DNA from: JAFAGX01 sp035624215
GTDB lineage: Bacteria; Acidobacteriota; Terriglobia; Terriglobales; Acidobacteriaceae
Direction of reading: 5' to 3'
Length of the DNA: 64,000 nt
NCBI GenBank assembly: GCA_035624215.1
Contig: DASPRY010000058.1
Location: forward strand, 9,269 to 73,268
Shown: in pieces, positions 63,044-64,000 of the stretch
Layout of the letters: each line of letters starts with the position of its first letter
Numbering within the stretch: position 1 is the stretch's first letter
Translations under genes and position numbers: made by a program
Notes under the pieces: generated by a model
Seen by the model: the letters and a program-made list of their open reading frames with translations, nothing else
What the model was told of the DNA's origin: nothing
Database searches by the model: none

Positions 63044-64000
63044 TCAAAACGCAACTCGAATTCCCAGTTGCAGTTGTCTCCCGGGCAACGCAGTCGAAAC
63101 CTTGCCGAAGCCAGGATCCCCCATTAGCGCATCCACCGGACCGAGATTGGCGTGATTGAACAGATTGATGAAGTCGAATCGGAACTGCAGATTGCCCTGC
63201 TCTCCCATCCAAGGTATATGGTTGTTCTTCAACATGCTGGCATCTACCTGTACCATGCCGGGGTTGCGGTAGATGTTTCTTGGCTCGTTTCCCTCTGCAC
63301 CAAACGCAGGTTGTGGAAAGTCACTGGCTGTAAACAAGCCTCTGATATAGGCAGCCTTGCTATGGGAACCGGTGAAGTTCTGGGCTGGCAGGTCCGGGAC
63401 GTCATAATTGATCCCATCCCTGTTATAGTCGCCGCTGTCCGGTGCAATCGAGTCCGGAATCACAGGAAATCCCGCAGCAGCAGGAGAAGAACACGCCGTT
63501 GGTGTTCCGTTCACATTGCACATGGGATCGGGTGGGCGATTATCGATCACCCAGAACGGGGTTCCGGTCTGGACGGCAATAATAGTGGAGGCTTCCCATC
63601 CTGAGGTCAAGACTTTGGCCACACCCTTGCCTACTCCCGGCAAGGTATAAGCACCGGAGAAAGAGAAGCGCTGCCGCACATCCCAATTCGCGTCGCCAAA
63701 GTAGTTGAAGTACGAACTGGTTTGCGGAATATTGAGGTTCGCGTCTTGGTCGAAACGGGTATCCGCTTCAGGAAAATCCTGCGCGTGCGATAAGGTATAT
63801 GAGCCCTGAAAGCTGCCCCGGCGTCCCGCTTTGCCGCGAAGAAACAGAATCATCGCGTTATAAGTCGACCGGTTTGCACCGTTAACGTAGGTGATCGGCC
63901 CAAAATTCTCGTTCAGCGTGTTAATGGTTTCAACCACCTTTCCGCCGACCCCAGAGAAAGTAGCGCCTCCTGGGTAACTGTTCACATTGAAACCAGTGAG
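63044..64000 (-). CDS. TonB-dependent receptor, C-terminal part (N-terminus outside window)
   Basis: The frame is open to the last base of the window, so about the last 318 residues are present. The fragment shows the barrel end of Oar-like receptors: YNAMILFLRGKAGRRGSFQGSYTLSHAQD, WDVRQRFSFSGAYTLPGVGKGVAKVLTSGWEASTI, FDFINLFNHANLGPVDALMGDPGFGKVS, ending GRQLQLGIRVAF with a terminal Phe. It most likely takes up arabinose-containing oligosaccharides for the two arabinofuranosidases behind it. Confidence 0.92.
   Translation of the reverse strand, partial: LTGFNVNSYPGGATFSGVGGKVVETINTLNENFGPITYVNGANRSTYNAMILFLRGKAGRRGSFQGSYTLSHAQDFPEADTRFDQDANLNIPQTSSYFNYFGDANWDVRQRFSFSGAYTLPGVGKGVAKVLTSGWEASTIIAVQTGTPFWVIDNRPPDPMCNVNGTPTACSSPAAAGFPVIPDSIAPDSGDYNRDGINYDVPDLPAQNFTGSHSKAAYIRGLFTASDFPQPAFGAEGNEPRNIYRNPGMVQVDASMLKNNHIPWMGEQGNLQFRFDFINLFNHANLGPVDALMGDPGFGKVSTALPGRQLQLGIRVAF

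Noticed and set aside
62764..63054. 96-residue minus-strand frame between the GH51 gene and the fourth receptor
   Set aside because: It spans the receptor terminator and the candidate operator and has no domain or ribosome site.
1..64000. CRISPR arrays, insertion sequences, tRNA/rRNA genes, prophage
   Set aside because: None could be seen by reading the sequence: no spaced direct repeats, no transposase or integrase frame, no tRNA-like cloverleaf recognised.

Overview
The window looks like a chromosomal segment of a heterotrophic Acidobacteriota, most likely class Terriglobia/Acidobacteriia. This is an inference from gene content: four very large TonB-dependent receptors with an N-terminal carboxypeptidase-regulatory-like domain, FG-GAP/UnbV proteins, Tat-exported glycosidases, and sugar operons controlled by LacI-type repressors. 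No phage, insertion sequence, CRISPR array, rRNA or tRNA was seen.

Layout. 1-464: tail of a Gfo/Idh/MocA oxidoreductase. 498-8400: a GH3 beta-glucosidase, a GlcG/HbpS-like protein and a TonB-dependent receptor on the minus strand, with a divergent LacI regulator; a perfect palindromic operator sits in the divergent intergenic region and a strong terminator lies behind the receptor. 8520-12688: a small secreted protein, a decayed fragment of a second lacI gene, an FG-GAP/UnbV protein translationally coupled to a TPR protein, and a HAD phosphatase. 12790-21867: a mannose/glucose glycoside block (sugar porter, GH2 beta-mannosidase, GH13 alpha-glucosidase, GH38 alpha-mannosidase).

22030-31464: the most unusual block. 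It holds an AmmeMemoRadiSam gene set in which the parts carry export signals: a radical SAM enzyme with a twin-arginine motif, a Memo-AMMECR1 fusion with a signal sequence, two Tat-type DUF362 proteins, a probable DUF6599 lipoprotein, a NapH-type membrane protein fused to a multi-cluster ferredoxin, and a membrane-embedded spermidine-synthase-like protein. I see it as a candidate envelope redox/SAM system of unknown function.

31650-37360: a small secreted orphan, a second TonB-dependent receptor and a MgtC/DUF4010 membrane protein. 37389-48982: a sugar-acid catabolic cluster (KDG kinase, enolase-superfamily dehydratase, KDPG aldolase, RraA-like protein, SDR, mannonate dehydratase, sugar porter, SMP-30 lactonase, third TonB-dependent receptor). 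Together they can convert aldonic/uronic acids through 2-keto-3-deoxygluconate and its 6-phosphate to pyruvate and glyceraldehyde 3-phosphate.

49216-64000: a LacI regulator followed by an L-arabinose operon (AraD, Na+/solute symporter, small membrane protein, L-fucose-isomerase-type isomerase, ribulokinase, aldose epimerase, GH39 glycosidase). Facing it are two Tat-exported arabinofuranosidases (GH51, GH127) and the end of a fourth TonB-dependent receptor. The operators at 7343-7362 and 50385-50400 share the same 12-base core (GTAAACGATTAC), and a close variant lies in front of the GH51 gene, which suggests one related LacI-type control scheme for several sugar loci.
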